Source: Psychrobacter cibarius
GTDB lineage: Bacteria > Pseudomonadota > Gammaproteobacteria > Pseudomonadales > Moraxellaceae
DNA: 64,000 nucleotides
Reading direction: 5' to 3'
Assembly: GCA_030686115.1 (NCBI GenBank)
Contig: CP131612.1
Span: 930,001-994,000, forward strand
The first letter of the stretch is position 1, and each line of letters opens with the position of its first letter. Below the pieces are notes generated by a model that was given only the letters and a program-made list of their open reading frames with translations, had not been told where the DNA came from and made no database searches. Below, one piece after another: positions 18,616-27,972 of this stretch. The translations under genes and the position numbers were made by a program.

Positions 18616-19425
18616 ATGTGGCAACGAATTAAGACGGCAGTTGTTCTCGTTATTATCGTTGGTATTGCAATGTTTGCGAGCCAAACCCCTATTTTATTTG
18701 CACCGCTGTTAGCGATTGGCGTTATTATCGCCGCTCACGAATGGACTAAGCTGATGCCCAAGTGGCGTCATCCTGCGCTGTTTGTGCTATTGGTTTTGGT
18801 GTTGACCCTAGTATCACTCATGTTTAAAGTGACATGGTTATTTTGGTGGGTGGCTTCACTGGCTATATGGCTAATGGCGCTGTCTTGGGTGCGAGTGTTC
18901 CCGACTCATACCAATTGGTATGGCAAGAAACTGGCATTGATGGGTGCGGTGATATTGACCGCATCGATTACGGCGATGTTTTATTTATGGCAACTGTCAG
19001 CATGGTGGTTACTCTATGTATTCCTCTTAGTCTGGTGTGCAGATAGTGGCGCTTATTTTGTGGGGCGTAAACTTGGTCGCCGCAAGATGGCACCGAACGT
19101 CTCACCCAATAAAAGTATGGAAGGGCTGGCTGGTGGCTTGGTCACTGGTCTGCTCGTGGTCATTGCCATCAGTGTATTTAAGTTGCAATTGACTGGTGTG
19201 CCGTTAGTCGCATTTGTAGCATTATCAGCCTTGACCATTTTAGCCTCGGTACTTGGCGATTTATTTGAGTCGATGCTTAAGCGCCGCGCTGATGTCAAAG
19301 ATTCAGGAACGATTTTACCGGGGCATGGCGGCGTGCTTGACCGTATCGACTCACTGCTCTCTGCCACACCGATATTTGCGCTTGGTTTTTGGGCGATACA
19401 GCAGTTAGGTTTGATAGTGGTTTAG
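18616..19425 (+). CDS. cdsA: Phosphatidate cytidylyltransferase
   Basis: An inner-membrane enzyme that makes CDP-diacylglycerol from phosphatidate and CTP, the branch point for phospholipid synthesis. The 269-residue product has about eight membrane helices and the family signature at its C-terminal end: SMLKRRADVKDSG followed by LPGHGGVLDRID. The order uppS-cdsA-dxr-rseP-bamA is the conserved envelope cluster. The start ATG is preceded by a weak AAGG (AAGGCTCAATAAGT). Confidence 0.95.
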   Translation: MWQRIKTAVVLVIIVGIAMFASQTPILFAPLLAIGVIIAAHEWTKLMPKWRHPALFVLLVLVLTLVSLMFKVTWLFWWVASLAIWLMALSWVRVFPTHTNWYGKKLALMGAVILTASITAMFYLWQLSAWWLLYVFLLVWCADSGAYFVGRKLGRRKMAPNVSPNKSMEGLAGGLVTGLLVVIAISVFKLQLTGVPLVAFVALSALTILASVLGDLFESMLKRRADVKDSGTILPGHGGVLDRIDSLLSATPIFALGFWAIQQLGLIVV

Positions 19426-19578
19426 GACTGAAAAAATAATTCATAGACGATGATACGCCCTAATTATAGTAGTTAAGATGAGTGACTAGTCAATACACTG
19501 GATATCGTCCATCTCTTATTTATCAGATGTTTTATCGATTTCTTATTTAATTTTTTAGAGTATTATTTATAGGCACCG

Positions 19579-20787
19579 ATGGTTATGACGCAACGCATCG
19601 CCGTACTAGGCGCGACAGGTTCGATTGGCGATAGCACGTTAGCAATATTAGCGGCGCAACCACAGCTTTACACGGTCTATGCTCTGTCAGGCTATCACCG
19701 TTTAGACAAACTGTTTGCACTTTGCCAGCAGTTTTTGCCAAAGCGCGTTAGCGTACCGACCGCCGCAGTCGATGATTTTTCCCAGCGACTCCGTGCGGCA
19801 GGTCTTGACATCGATGTGGTAGGCGGCGAAGCAGGGCTGGTCGATATTGCCACTGATTCGCAGACGGATACCGTTGTCGCTGCGATCGTAGGCGCAGCTG
19901 GTCTGCCTTCTACTTTAGCCGCTGCTCGTGCAGGTAAGCGTATTTTACTAGCGAATAAAGAAGCGCTGGTGATGGCAGGGCAAGTGATGATTACTGCCGT
20001 CAAAACGCATAACGCTACTTTGCTGCCGCTTGACTCTGAGCACAATGCTATTTTTCAGTGTTTACCACTGGCTATTCAGCAGGACAATACCCAAATTCAT
20101 CAGCCAAACCACGGCGTGCGTAAGCTATGGTTAACGGCCTCTGGTGGGCCGTTTTTGCAAAAATCGTTTGCGCAGATGCAGCACGCGAACGTCGCTGAAG
20201 CGGTCAAACATCCAAATTGGTCAATGGGTCAAAAGATATCTGTCGATTCAGCAACGATGATGAATAAAGGGCTTGAGCTGATTGAAGCTTGTCATTTGTT
20301 TGATTTGCCTGAAAATAAGATAAATGTGGTGATTCATCCACAAAGTATCATTCACTCAATGGTAGAATATAGCGATGGTAGCTTTTTGGCGCAGCTCGGC
20401 AGTCCCGATATGAAAACGCCCATTGCCCATGCGCTCAGTTACCCTGATCGTATCGATAGTGGCTCGCAGCCGTTAGACTTATTTGCGCTCAGCGGCTTAG
20501 AGTTTATTGAGCCTGACTTGCAAAAATTTGCCTGTTTGCGTTTGGCACGCCAAGCCATGCAAGCGGGCACGCAAGCGACGATTGTTTTAAATGCGGCCAA
20601 CGAAATTGCCGTGGCGGCGTTTTTGGCTGGGAAAATTCGCCTGACTGACATTGCTGATATCAATGAGCAAGCATTAAATGACATACAGCTGCCACCGTTA
20701 AACGAAACGGCTGACATAGAAGATATACTCGCAATTGATAAAATAGCGCGTCACCTGACGGACAAACTTGTGGCAAAGTTGATGTAA
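19579..20787 (+). CDS. dxr: 1-deoxy-D-xylulose 5-phosphate reductoisomerase
   Basis: The first committed enzyme of the MEP isoprenoid pathway, producing MEP with NADPH and a divalent metal; the target of fosmidomycin. The 402-residue product shows the nucleotide loop LGATGSIGDST, LLANKEALVMAG, SEHNAIFQ, TASGGPF, and the metal and substrate segment NWSMGQKISVDSATMMNKGLE with HPQSIIHSMVEY (quoted as key parts). ATG 19579 has AGG at five bases upstream; an ATG two codons later is equally possible. Confidence 0.96.
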   Translation: MVMTQRIAVLGATGSIGDSTLAILAAQPQLYTVYALSGYHRLDKLFALCQQFLPKRVSVPTAAVDDFSQRLRAAGLDIDVVGGEAGLVDIATDSQTDTVVAAIVGAAGLPSTLAAARAGKRILLANKEALVMAGQVMITAVKTHNATLLPLDSEHNAIFQCLPLAIQQDNTQIHQPNHGVRKLWLTASGGPFLQKSFAQMQHANVAEAVKHPNWSMGQKISVDSATMMNKGLELIEACHLFDLPENKINVVIHPQSIIHSMVEYSDGSFLAQLGSPDMKTPIAHALSYPDRIDSGSQPLDLFALSGLEFIEPDLQKFACLRLARQAMQAGTQATIVLNAANEIAVAAFLAGKIRLTDIADINEQALNDIQLPPLNETADIEDILAIDKIARHLTDKLVAKLM

Positions 20788-20872
20788 CTGTATCAACAAC
20801 TGCGTCGTTAAAAAACGATGTCAATAAAAGATGCTAAGAAAGAATGCTGAGAAACCATACTGAGAAAAGATC

Positions 20873-22249
20873 ATGACGTTTTTATTAACGCTCCTTGCGG
20901 CAATATTTGTCTTAGGTCCGCTTGTTGCCTTACATGAGTGGGGACACTATATCGTCGCTCGTCTTTGCGGCGTTAAAGTCTTGACCTATTCTATCGGGTT
21001 TGGTCCCAAACTCTTTGGCTGGACGAGCAAAAAAAGCGGTATTGATTATCGTATTTCCGCTTTGCCACTTGGTGGTTATGTCAAAATGCTCGATGAGCGC
21101 GAAGGTGAGGTAGCAAAAGCTGAGCAACATTTGGCGTTTAATCGTCAGCATCCGCTAAAAAAGATTGCGATTGTTGCCGCTGGTCCTATCATGAACTTTA
21201 TCATTGCTATTGCGCTGTTTTGGGTGTTGTTTATGACACCATCAGAGCAGTTAGCGACGAAGATTGGGCAGGTATTACCCGAGACGCCTGCTGCTATGGC
21301 ACAGTTGCCAGTTGGCGACAAAATCGTTGCGATTGATGGGCATGAGGTACAAACGTGGGAAGGCATCAACTATCGGCTTGCTGGACGGATGGGCGAGACA
21401 GATAATGTCAGTATTACTCTGCAATCAGAGACACAAGCTGATAATGCAATCAAAACTTATCAAGCGCCCGTAACTCAGTTTATGCAAGGCAGCGCGCAAG
21501 GTAAAGATGCGTTGACCAGCTTTGGCATGCTGCCATGGCAACCAGATATTGCACCGATAGTAGGTGATTTGACCCCTGATGGTGCCGCCAGTCGCCAAGG
21601 TCTAAAAGTAGGCGATCGTATTATTGCTATCAATGATCAACCAATTAAAGATTGGCTCAGTGCCACTCGTATCATCCGCGACAGTCCTGAAATTTTGCTT
21701 AATTTCACAGTATTGCGTGATGGTAAACCCGTACAGCTTCAGATTATGCCGCAAGGCAAAAAAGACAATTTGGGTAACGATTATGGGCAAATTGGTGCTA
21801 TGGTGGCACAGTCCGAAATTGTTATTCCTGACGCTTACAAGTCCACCGTAGTCTATGGCCCTGGTGAGTCATTGGTGAAATCATTTGAGAAAACTGAACA
21901 GCTCGCAGTGATGACCGTCAGCTCAATGGGTAAGATGCTATCAGGCATGATTGGTTTGGATAATTTGTCAGGTCCGATTACCATCGCCAAAGTGGCCAAA
22001 CAGAGTTTTGATATCAGTTGGCAGATGGTGTTATCGACGGCGGCTTTGATTAGTTTGAGCCTTGCTGTACTCAATCTTTTGCCCATTCCTGTATTGGATG
22101 GCGGTCATATTGTGTATTATCTTATTGAATTGATTCGTGGTAAGCCACTCTCAGAAGGGGTGCAAATGATTGGACTAAATATCGGCTTACTCTTGCTGGC
22201 AGGTTTCATGGTGTTAGCAATTGGTAATGATATCAGTCGGCTGTTTTGA
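20873..22249 (+). CDS. rseP: Site-2 protease RseP
   Basis: An inner-membrane zinc metalloprotease that cuts anti-sigma factor RseA after DegS, releasing sigma-E, and clears signal-peptide remnants. The 458-residue product has the zinc motif HEWGH (21-25) in the first membrane helix, GFGPKLFGW, two PDZ domains (about 115-200 and 215-300), and the second metal ligand region LLPIPVLDGGH near the C terminus, followed by helices. It lies upstream of bamA, in the usual order. Confidence 0.96.
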   Translation: MTFLLTLLAAIFVLGPLVALHEWGHYIVARLCGVKVLTYSIGFGPKLFGWTSKKSGIDYRISALPLGGYVKMLDEREGEVAKAEQHLAFNRQHPLKKIAIVAAGPIMNFIIAIALFWVLFMTPSEQLATKIGQVLPETPAAMAQLPVGDKIVAIDGHEVQTWEGINYRLAGRMGETDNVSITLQSETQADNAIKTYQAPVTQFMQGSAQGKDALTSFGMLPWQPDIAPIVGDLTPDGAASRQGLKVGDRIIAINDQPIKDWLSATRIIRDSPEILLNFTVLRDGKPVQLQIMPQGKKDNLGNDYGQIGAMVAQSEIVIPDAYKSTVVYGPGESLVKSFEKTEQLAVMTVSSMGKMLSGMIGLDNLSGPITIAKVAKQSFDISWQMVLSTAALISLSLAVLNLLPIPVLDGGHIVYYLIELIRGKPLSEGVQMIGLNIGLLLLAGFMVLAIGNDISRLF

Positions 22250-22511
22250 CCAGCGAATCGCTAATATGATCGATAAGGCACGAGATACTAATGGTTTTAC
22301 GCCTATTATGGGATGATTATGACCATGATAGGTAGCATGCTTTGTATCATGGCCTCTGTACTAATCGTAATTTTTAGTTTATTTTGTGATGCATTTTATA
22401 TAAAGTGTTCTGAGTCTGCTGCGTATGCGCTTAAATTTCATGCGAAATGCGCTAGACAATATGGGCTTTTTAACTTAACTTAAGCAAGTTTTTTATTGAC
22501 GGATAGTGTTT
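22250..22511. other. Intergenic region rseP-bamA
   Basis: A 262-base gap. CCATGATA (about 22323-22330) and TATCATGG (about 22345-22352) make a small stem. I looked for a sigma-E type promoter (GAACTT with TCTGA) ahead of bamA and did not find a convincing one. Confidence 0.4.
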
Positions 22512-24935
22512 ATGCGTACGCCTTTATTTATGAGCGCGGCAGGGTTGCCGTTAGTTGTAGCGATGATGAGTATGCCAGTACAGGCTGCAGAATTTGTAGT
22601 CACTGACATCGGTTTCAATGGTTTGCAACGTTTAACCCCCGATAGCCTCTATCCGGTTCTACCTATTTCGGTAGGGGATACGGTAAATGACAGTAGTTTA
22701 GCAGCCAGTATTAAGGCGCTTTATGCGACCGAAAATTTTGCTGATATTCAAAGCCGTATCGAAGGTGGACAGCTACGGTTTGATGTCGTTGAGCGCCCAA
22801 CAATTGCTGAAGTCAATTTTGAGGGCAATAAGCTCATTCCAAAAGAAGGGCTAGAGCAAGGTCTAGACAATGCTGGTCTGTCTGCCGGTAATGTGCTGAA
22901 ACAAGCCACGCTACAAGGCGTCGCCAATGAGTTGCAGCAGCAATATATCAGCCAAGGCTATTACAACAGCAATATCGAGGTTGATCAAACGTTACTTGAT
23001 GGCAATCGCGTCAAGCTCGATGTGCGTTTTGTCGAAGGCAAACCTGCCAAAGTGGTCGATATTAATATCATTGGCAATAAACACTTTAGTGATGAAGAAA
23101 TCAAAGACGTTTTTGCGGTAAAAGAGTCTTCGTGGACACGTCTGCTGTCAAAGTCTGATCGTTATGCCAAAGAAAAGCTGGCTGCCAGTTTAGAGAATCT
23201 AAAAGCGCTTTACCAAAACGATGGTTATGTGCGTTTTGCAGTAGATAATGCGGTGCTCAACATCAGTGAAGATAAGAGCAGCGTGTTTATCGAAGTGAGT
23301 CTAAGCGAAGGCGAGCAATATCAGTTTGGCGAAGTGAATTTCTTAGGTAAGCCGACTTTTGAGAACAATGAACTAACAGAGTTGGTGACTTTTGCACCCA
23401 ATGAAAAATACTCGCAAGCCAAGCTCGATGAAACCACTGCGGCACTTAAGAGTCGTTACGGTAATGAAGGCTATTATTTGGCGCAGGTGAGACCAGTACC
23501 ACGTATCAATGACGAGACCAAAGTAGTGGATATCGATTATTTCATCGACCCTGCACGTCCCATTTACGTTCGTCGTATTAATTTTACTGGTAACATCAAA
23601 ACTCAAGACGAAGTACTGCGCCGAGAAATGCGTCAATTAGAAGGCGCATTGGCAACTAGTGACAAAATCCAGTTGTCACGGACACGTCTGATGCGTACAG
23701 GCTTCTTTAAGGCTGTCAACGTTGATGTCAAGCCCGTACCGAATCAACCAGACCAAGTAGATATCAATTATACGGTTGAAGAGCAGCCTTCTGGTAGCTC
23801 AACGATTGCCGCGGGTTACTCACAAAGCGGCGGTGTGACTTTCCAGTTAGATCTAACACAAAACAATTTTATGGGTACAGGTAACCGTGTGAAAGCGGCA
23901 CTATCGCGCTCAGAAACCCGTGATTCTTATAGCTTGGGTTATACCGATCCGTACTTTACCGAAAACGGCGTCTCACAAGGTCTTAGTGCCTATTATCGTG
24001 AAACGAAATACGATGATAGAAACGTCAGTAACTATGTCACCGATTCTTATGGTGCTACGCTGAACTACAGTTATCCTGTTGATGAAACCAAACGCGTTAG
24101 TGCTGGTTTGAACGTTGATAACACTTCAGTACGTGGTGGTCGCTTCTTAGGTGTATCAAACGTTCAGCAAATTATTGATGATGGCGGTACGTTTGAGAAC
24201 TTTGTCAATGATGACAATGAGGATTCTGGACGCACAGGCTTTAAAAATGATTACAATACTTATAACCTACTATTCGGCTGGGACTATAGCACCTTAGATC
24301 GTCCAGTGTTCCCGACCAAAGGTATGAGCCATACGGTCGATGCCACCATTGGCTTGGGTGATACCAACTATCAAAAACTTGTTTATAGCGGCAACATCTA
24401 TTATCCCTTCTACAAAGACTGGGTAGCACGCGGTTATACTAAGCTTGGCTATGGTAATGATTTGCCATTTTATGAAAACTTTTATGCTGGGGGCTATGGC
24501 TCTGTACGTGGTTATGAGGCCTCAACACTTGGGCCAAAATCACAAACGTATTATGATGCCATAAATGATGATGTGCGTTATAAAGACGAAGATATCGGTG
24601 GTAATGCGTTAGTCAGCTTCGGTAGTGAGCTAATTTTGCCAATGCCGTTTAAGGGCGATTGGGCAGATCAGGTGCGTCCGGTATTGTTTGCTGAAGGCGG
24701 TCAAGTATTTGATACGACTGATAAGGAAGATCGTACTTTTATCAATCCTAATGACGGTACTGATACGGGCGTACCACTGTTGACGCAAGACAATAGTATG
24801 CGCTTTAGTGCGGGTGCAGGTATAACCTGGTATACGCCAATTGGTCCAATTTCATTAAGTTATGCTGTACCTATTGGTGATAAAGAAGGCGATGAAACTG
24901 AAAAAGTTCAGTTCCAGATTGGTAATACGTTCTAA
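22512..24935 (+). CDS. bamA: Outer-membrane protein assembly factor BamA
   Basis: The central Omp85 component of the BAM complex, folding beta-barrel proteins into the outer membrane. The 807-residue product starts with a signal peptide (about 1-24, ending PVQA), then five POTRA domains (about 25-420), then a 16-strand barrel with the loop-6 motif GSVRGYE and a terminal aromatic residue (QIGNTF). ATG 22512 fits the signal peptide; the in-frame GTG at 22506 does not add anything useful. lpxD follows directly, without the chaperone gene skp normally found between them. Confidence 0.96.
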   Translation: MRTPLFMSAAGLPLVVAMMSMPVQAAEFVVTDIGFNGLQRLTPDSLYPVLPISVGDTVNDSSLAASIKALYATENFADIQSRIEGGQLRFDVVERPTIAEVNFEGNKLIPKEGLEQGLDNAGLSAGNVLKQATLQGVANELQQQYISQGYYNSNIEVDQTLLDGNRVKLDVRFVEGKPAKVVDINIIGNKHFSDEEIKDVFAVKESSWTRLLSKSDRYAKEKLAASLENLKALYQNDGYVRFAVDNAVLNISEDKSSVFIEVSLSEGEQYQFGEVNFLGKPTFENNELTELVTFAPNEKYSQAKLDETTAALKSRYGNEGYYLAQVRPVPRINDETKVVDIDYFIDPARPIYVRRINFTGNIKTQDEVLRREMRQLEGALATSDKIQLSRTRLMRTGFFKAVNVDVKPVPNQPDQVDINYTVEEQPSGSSTIAAGYSQSGGVTFQLDLTQNNFMGTGNRVKAALSRSETRDSYSLGYTDPYFTENGVSQGLSAYYRETKYDDRNVSNYVTDSYGATLNYSYPVDETKRVSAGLNVDNTSVRGGRFLGVSNVQQIIDDGGTFENFVNDDNEDSGRTGFKNDYNTYNLLFGWDYSTLDRPVFPTKGMSHTVDATIGLGDTNYQKLVYSGNIYYPFYKDWVARGYTKLGYGNDLPFYENFYAGGYGSVRGYEASTLGPKSQTYYDAINDDVRYKDEDIGGNALVSFGSELILPMPFKGDWADQVRPVLFAEGGQVFDTTDKEDRTFINPNDGTDTGVPLLTQDNSMRFSAGAGITWYTPIGPISLSYAVPIGDKEGDETEKVQFQIGNTF

Positions 24936-24950
24936 CGTAGCATGATTGTT

Positions 24951-24993
24951 TGCGTTCATGTCGTTAACCATAGCAGTTACTTACATGAACGCA
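24951..24993. repeat. 11-bp perfect inverted repeat after bamA
   Basis: TGCGTTCATGT (24951-24961) and ACATGAACGCA (24983-24993) flank a 21-base loop. There is no T run. It may stabilise the bamA mRNA end. Confidence 0.55.
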
Positions 24994-25014
24994 GCATCTG
25001 TTAGATATTAGTAG

Positions 25015-25053
25015 ATCGCCAAGGTGATTGTTCAGCTTGGCGATTGTCTTATT
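25015..25053 (+). terminator. Weak stem-loop between bamA and lpxD
   Basis: ATCGCCAAG (25015-25023) and CTTGGCGAT (25036-25044) pair perfectly with a 12-base loop and are followed by the T-rich TGTCTTATT. It could attenuate read-through from bamA into lpxD, whose ATG is about 40 bases further on. Confidence 0.5.
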
Positions 25054-25081
25054 CATAATAATATTTATATTAATAGTCACT

Positions 25082-26098
25082 ATGATAACGATTGAGCAAC
25101 TTATCACTCGGATTGAGCAGCGTCAGCCCATCACCAATAAGGCTGAAATCAGCGCTGAACAGTTACGTCAAAAATTCAGCAGTATTGGTAGTTTGACCAC
25201 GGCTGGTCATAATCAGTTAAGCTTTTTGGCCGATCCTCATTATATTTCTAGTCTGGCTATTAGCGAGGCAGGGGCTGTATTGGTTACTGCAGAATATCGC
25301 GACCAAGTGCCCACCACAGCGATAGCGTTAGTCGTCGCAAGCCCATACTTAGCTTATGCTGGTGCTAGCCAGTTGTTTGCTCGTGAGTCACTGTCTGGTG
25401 GTATTCATCCTAGCGCTGTGATTGCTGATAGTGCGGTCATTGGTGAGCAGGTGAATATCGGACCTTTTTGTGTGATTGCCGATTATGTGCAAATTGGTGC
25501 GCGTAGCTCACTTGCGGCGCATGTGGTGATCGAAGAAAATACGACTATTGGTACTGACGGTGTTATTAAATCACAAGTGGTGATTGGGCATGATTGTATT
25601 ATTGGTAATCATGTGAGGTTACACGCGGGTGTCAGTGTGGGTGCAGAAGGTTTTGGTTTTGCACCCACCAAAGATCCTAGTACCAGTGGCTGGGAGCGTA
25701 TTGCTCAGTTAGGACGGGTCGTAATTGGCAACCATGTGCGAATTGGTAGTCAAACTTGCATTGATCGAGGTGCCATTGACGATACGGTCATTGGCAATCA
25801 CGTTATTATTGATAATTTGGTACAAGTTGCTCATAACGTGCGTATCGGTGATGGCACAGCCATCGCGGCTCAAACGGGTATCGCGGGCAGCACTAGTATC
25901 GGCAAGCGCTGTATTATTGGCGGTGCGGTCGGTATCACAGGTCATATCGAGATTACAGATGATGTCACTTTATCTGGGATGACCATGGTAACCAAATCTA
26001 TTAAGACCGCTGGTTCATACTCCTCTGGAACGGCTGCTATGCCGACAGCTAACTGGCGACGGGCAGCTGTACGCTTCCGTCAGCTTGGGCGTGATTAG
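25082..26098 (+). CDS. lpxD: UDP-3-O-(3-hydroxyacyl)glucosamine N-acyltransferase
   Basis: The third enzyme of lipid A synthesis, adding the N-linked 3-hydroxyacyl chain. From ATG 25082 the product has 339 residues, the family length. An N-terminal uridine-binding domain (about 1-100) is followed by a left-handed beta-helix of hexapeptide repeats (IGEQVNIGPFCVI and onwards), the catalytic histidine in LVQVAHNVRIG, and a C-terminal helix. An in-frame TTG at 25028 would add a hydrophobic stretch not seen in the family, so I reject it. No clear ribosome site; translation may depend on upstream transcripts. Confidence 0.94.
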   Translation: MITIEQLITRIEQRQPITNKAEISAEQLRQKFSSIGSLTTAGHNQLSFLADPHYISSLAISEAGAVLVTAEYRDQVPTTAIALVVASPYLAYAGASQLFARESLSGGIHPSAVIADSAVIGEQVNIGPFCVIADYVQIGARSSLAAHVVIEENTTIGTDGVIKSQVVIGHDCIIGNHVRLHAGVSVGAEGFGFAPTKDPSTSGWERIAQLGRVVIGNHVRIGSQTCIDRGAIDDTVIGNHVIIDNLVQVAHNVRIGDGTAIAAQTGIAGSTSIGKRCIIGGAVGITGHIEITDDVTLSGMTMVTKSIKTAGSYSSGTAAMPTANWRRAAVRFRQLGRD

Positions 26099-26170
26099 CG
26101 CAAATATCAATGCATATATACAAACACAGTAAAATCATAGCGATTTGAAACCTAGCAAGGAAGCACCATT

Positions 26171-26680
26171 ATGAGCAGCACCGATATCGATATTTTGAAT
26201 GATAAAGAAATGAAAAGCTTAGCTGAGCAAGGTCTTACGCTGCCATTAACTTATCATACGTTAAAGCATTATTTGCCACACCGTTATCCTTTTCTTTTAG
26301 TAGATAAGATTATTGATTGCACACCTGGTGAGTGCATTACGGGTATTAAGAATGTGACTATCAATGAAGAGTTTTTCAATGGTCATTTTCCTGATGAGCC
26401 GATTATGCCAGGGGTACTCATGGTTGAGTGCATGGCTCAGGTCTCAGGCGTGCTCGGATTTATCAGTGCTGGTCTAACCGCAGAAGATGGTTATTTATAT
26501 CTATTTGCAGGTGTTGATAAAGTCCGTTTTAAGCGTCGAGTGATTCCTGGTGATCAGCTGACTATTCGTGCTAAAACAGTGATGCAGAAGCGCGGTATTT
26601 ATAAATTTGACTGTACTGTACATGTTGACGATGAGTTAGCTGCCAGTGCGCAAATAATGATTGCTCGCCAAGAACAATAA
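26171..26680 (+). CDS. fabZ: (3R)-hydroxyacyl-ACP dehydratase FabZ
   Basis: A hot-dog-fold dehydratase of fatty-acid elongation that competes with LpxA for hydroxyacyl-ACP. The 169-residue product has LPHRYPFLLVDKI, the active-site histidine in FNGHFPDEPIMPGVLMVE (His and Glu), and KVRFKRRVIPGDQL. AAGGA precedes the ATG. It is about 20 residues longer than usual at the N terminus. It sits between lpxD and lpxA as in most Gram-negative bacteria. Confidence 0.95.
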   Translation: MSSTDIDILNDKEMKSLAEQGLTLPLTYHTLKHYLPHRYPFLLVDKIIDCTPGECITGIKNVTINEEFFNGHFPDEPIMPGVLMVECMAQVSGVLGFISAGLTAEDGYLYLFAGVDKVRFKRRVIPGDQLTIRAKTVMQKRGIYKFDCTVHVDDELAASAQIMIARQEQ

Positions 26681-26710
26681 CGTTTACTAATAGCCATTGT
26701 GCCTCGTAGC

Positions 26711-26751
26711 TGACCTAATTCTTTAAACAAAGCGTCTAAAGAATTAGGTCA
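26711..26751. repeat. 15-bp perfect inverted repeat between fabZ and lpxA
   Basis: TGACCTAATTCTTTA (26711-26725) and TAAAGAATTAGGTCA (26737-26751) pair perfectly with an 11-base loop; AAGCGGG, not a T run, follows. It could be a regulatory or RNA-stabilising stem inside the lipid A operon. Confidence 0.75.
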
Positions 26752-26882
26752 AAGCGGGTCATAAGCATTATAATTGACACTCGCATTTAACAGCAGAGCC
26801 ATGCTTAGGTTTTCTCATAAAACTAAATTGGCTGTATTTGTTTTACCATTTACTCGCATCAGATCATACAAAGGCCCACATT

Positions 26883-27662
26883 ATGAGTCAGATCCATCCA
26901 ACAGCACTCATCTCACCGTCCGCCCAAATTGATGAGACTGCTATCATTGGTCCGTATTGTATCGTCGGTGATGAGGTCACTATTGGCGCTCACACGGTTC
27001 TGCATCGCCATGTAGTTGTTACCAAATTGACTCGTATTGGTCAACACAATGAGTTTTATCAATTTGCGAGCATTGGCGAAGATCCTCAGGATTTAAAGTA
27101 TGCTGGTGAGCGTACTTGGCTTGAGATTGGCGATCATAATACCATTCGAGAAGCCTGTAGTTTACACCGCGGCACCGCACAAGATAGTGAGCTCACTAAA
27201 ATAGGCAGCCATAATCTACTGATGGTGAACACTCATGTGGCTCATGATTGTGTGATTGGCGATCATAATGTATTGGCCAACAATGTTGGCGTTGCAGGGC
27301 ATGTGACTATTGGTAATCACACGATCATTGGCGGTAATTCAGGTATTCATCAGTTTTGTACGGTGGATGACTATAGCTTGATTGGAGGCGCAAGTCTGAT
27401 TCTAAAAGATGTAGCAGCCTTTACCATGGTATCTGGCAATCCAGCAACGACTCATGGTCTCAATGTGGAAGGCATGCGTCGTAAAGGATGGTCAAAAGAG
27501 ACAATTGAGGTATTGCGTCAAGCTTATCGTATGATTTTTAGATCTGGTCTGACGACCGTGCAAGCGCTTGAAGTTTTGAATAATGAGCTGCTACCAAAAG
27601 AGCCGAAAATCCAGTTGCTCATTGATTCACTACAAAAAAGCCGTCGTGGTGTGGTGCGCTAG
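26883..27662 (+). CDS. lpxA: UDP-N-acetylglucosamine acyltransferase
   Basis: The first enzyme of lipid A synthesis, transferring a 3-hydroxyacyl chain from ACP to UDP-GlcNAc. From ATG 26883 (AAGG upstream) the product has 259 residues, matching the family. It begins IHPTALISPSAQID, continues in hexapeptide beta-helix coils, has the catalytic histidine in NTHVAHDC, GNSGIHQFC, and a helical C-terminal domain. Starting at the TTG at 26838 would add 15 residues before the conserved start. lpxB, the usual next gene, is absent; a terminator follows. Confidence 0.95.
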   Translation: MSQIHPTALISPSAQIDETAIIGPYCIVGDEVTIGAHTVLHRHVVVTKLTRIGQHNEFYQFASIGEDPQDLKYAGERTWLEIGDHNTIREACSLHRGTAQDSELTKIGSHNLLMVNTHVAHDCVIGDHNVLANNVGVAGHVTIGNHTIIGGNSGIHQFCTVDDYSLIGGASLILKDVAAFTMVSGNPATTHGLNVEGMRRKGWSKETIEVLRQAYRMIFRSGLTTVQALEVLNNELLPKEPKIQLLIDSLQKSRRGVVR

Positions 27663-27749
27663 AACGGCGATTGGCTTTTGCTGAAAATCATATATAGTAT
27701 GCCTTTTTCAATTAGCCAAACTCTTGTCAGTTATAGATAAAATTACCAG

Positions 27750-27779
27750 AAGCCATAACCAATTGTTATGGCTTTTTAT
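27750..27779 (+). terminator. Terminator after lpxA
   Basis: AAGCCATAAC (27750-27759) and GTTATGGCTT (27765-27774) pair with a 5-base loop and run into TTTT. It closes the lipid A gene group. Confidence 0.85.
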
Positions 27780-27972
27780 GTTTATGAGCGCTTGACTTTT
27801 TTGGTGGCTTAGCAGAAACTGAGCCTTTACGATATTGTAAACAATTCTTTCTTAATGTTGCTGGACGCCTCACATTGAGGTGTTTATTGAATAGCCTGAT
27901 ATTTTGCATGGCTATTTATGATAATCAAGGAAGATTATCAGTGATGTTAATTGAAGCACGAGGACGGAAAAA

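Noticed and set aside
19053..19367. 104-codon minus-strand frame opposite cdsA
   Set aside because: Antisense to the conserved CdsA signature; no ribosome site.
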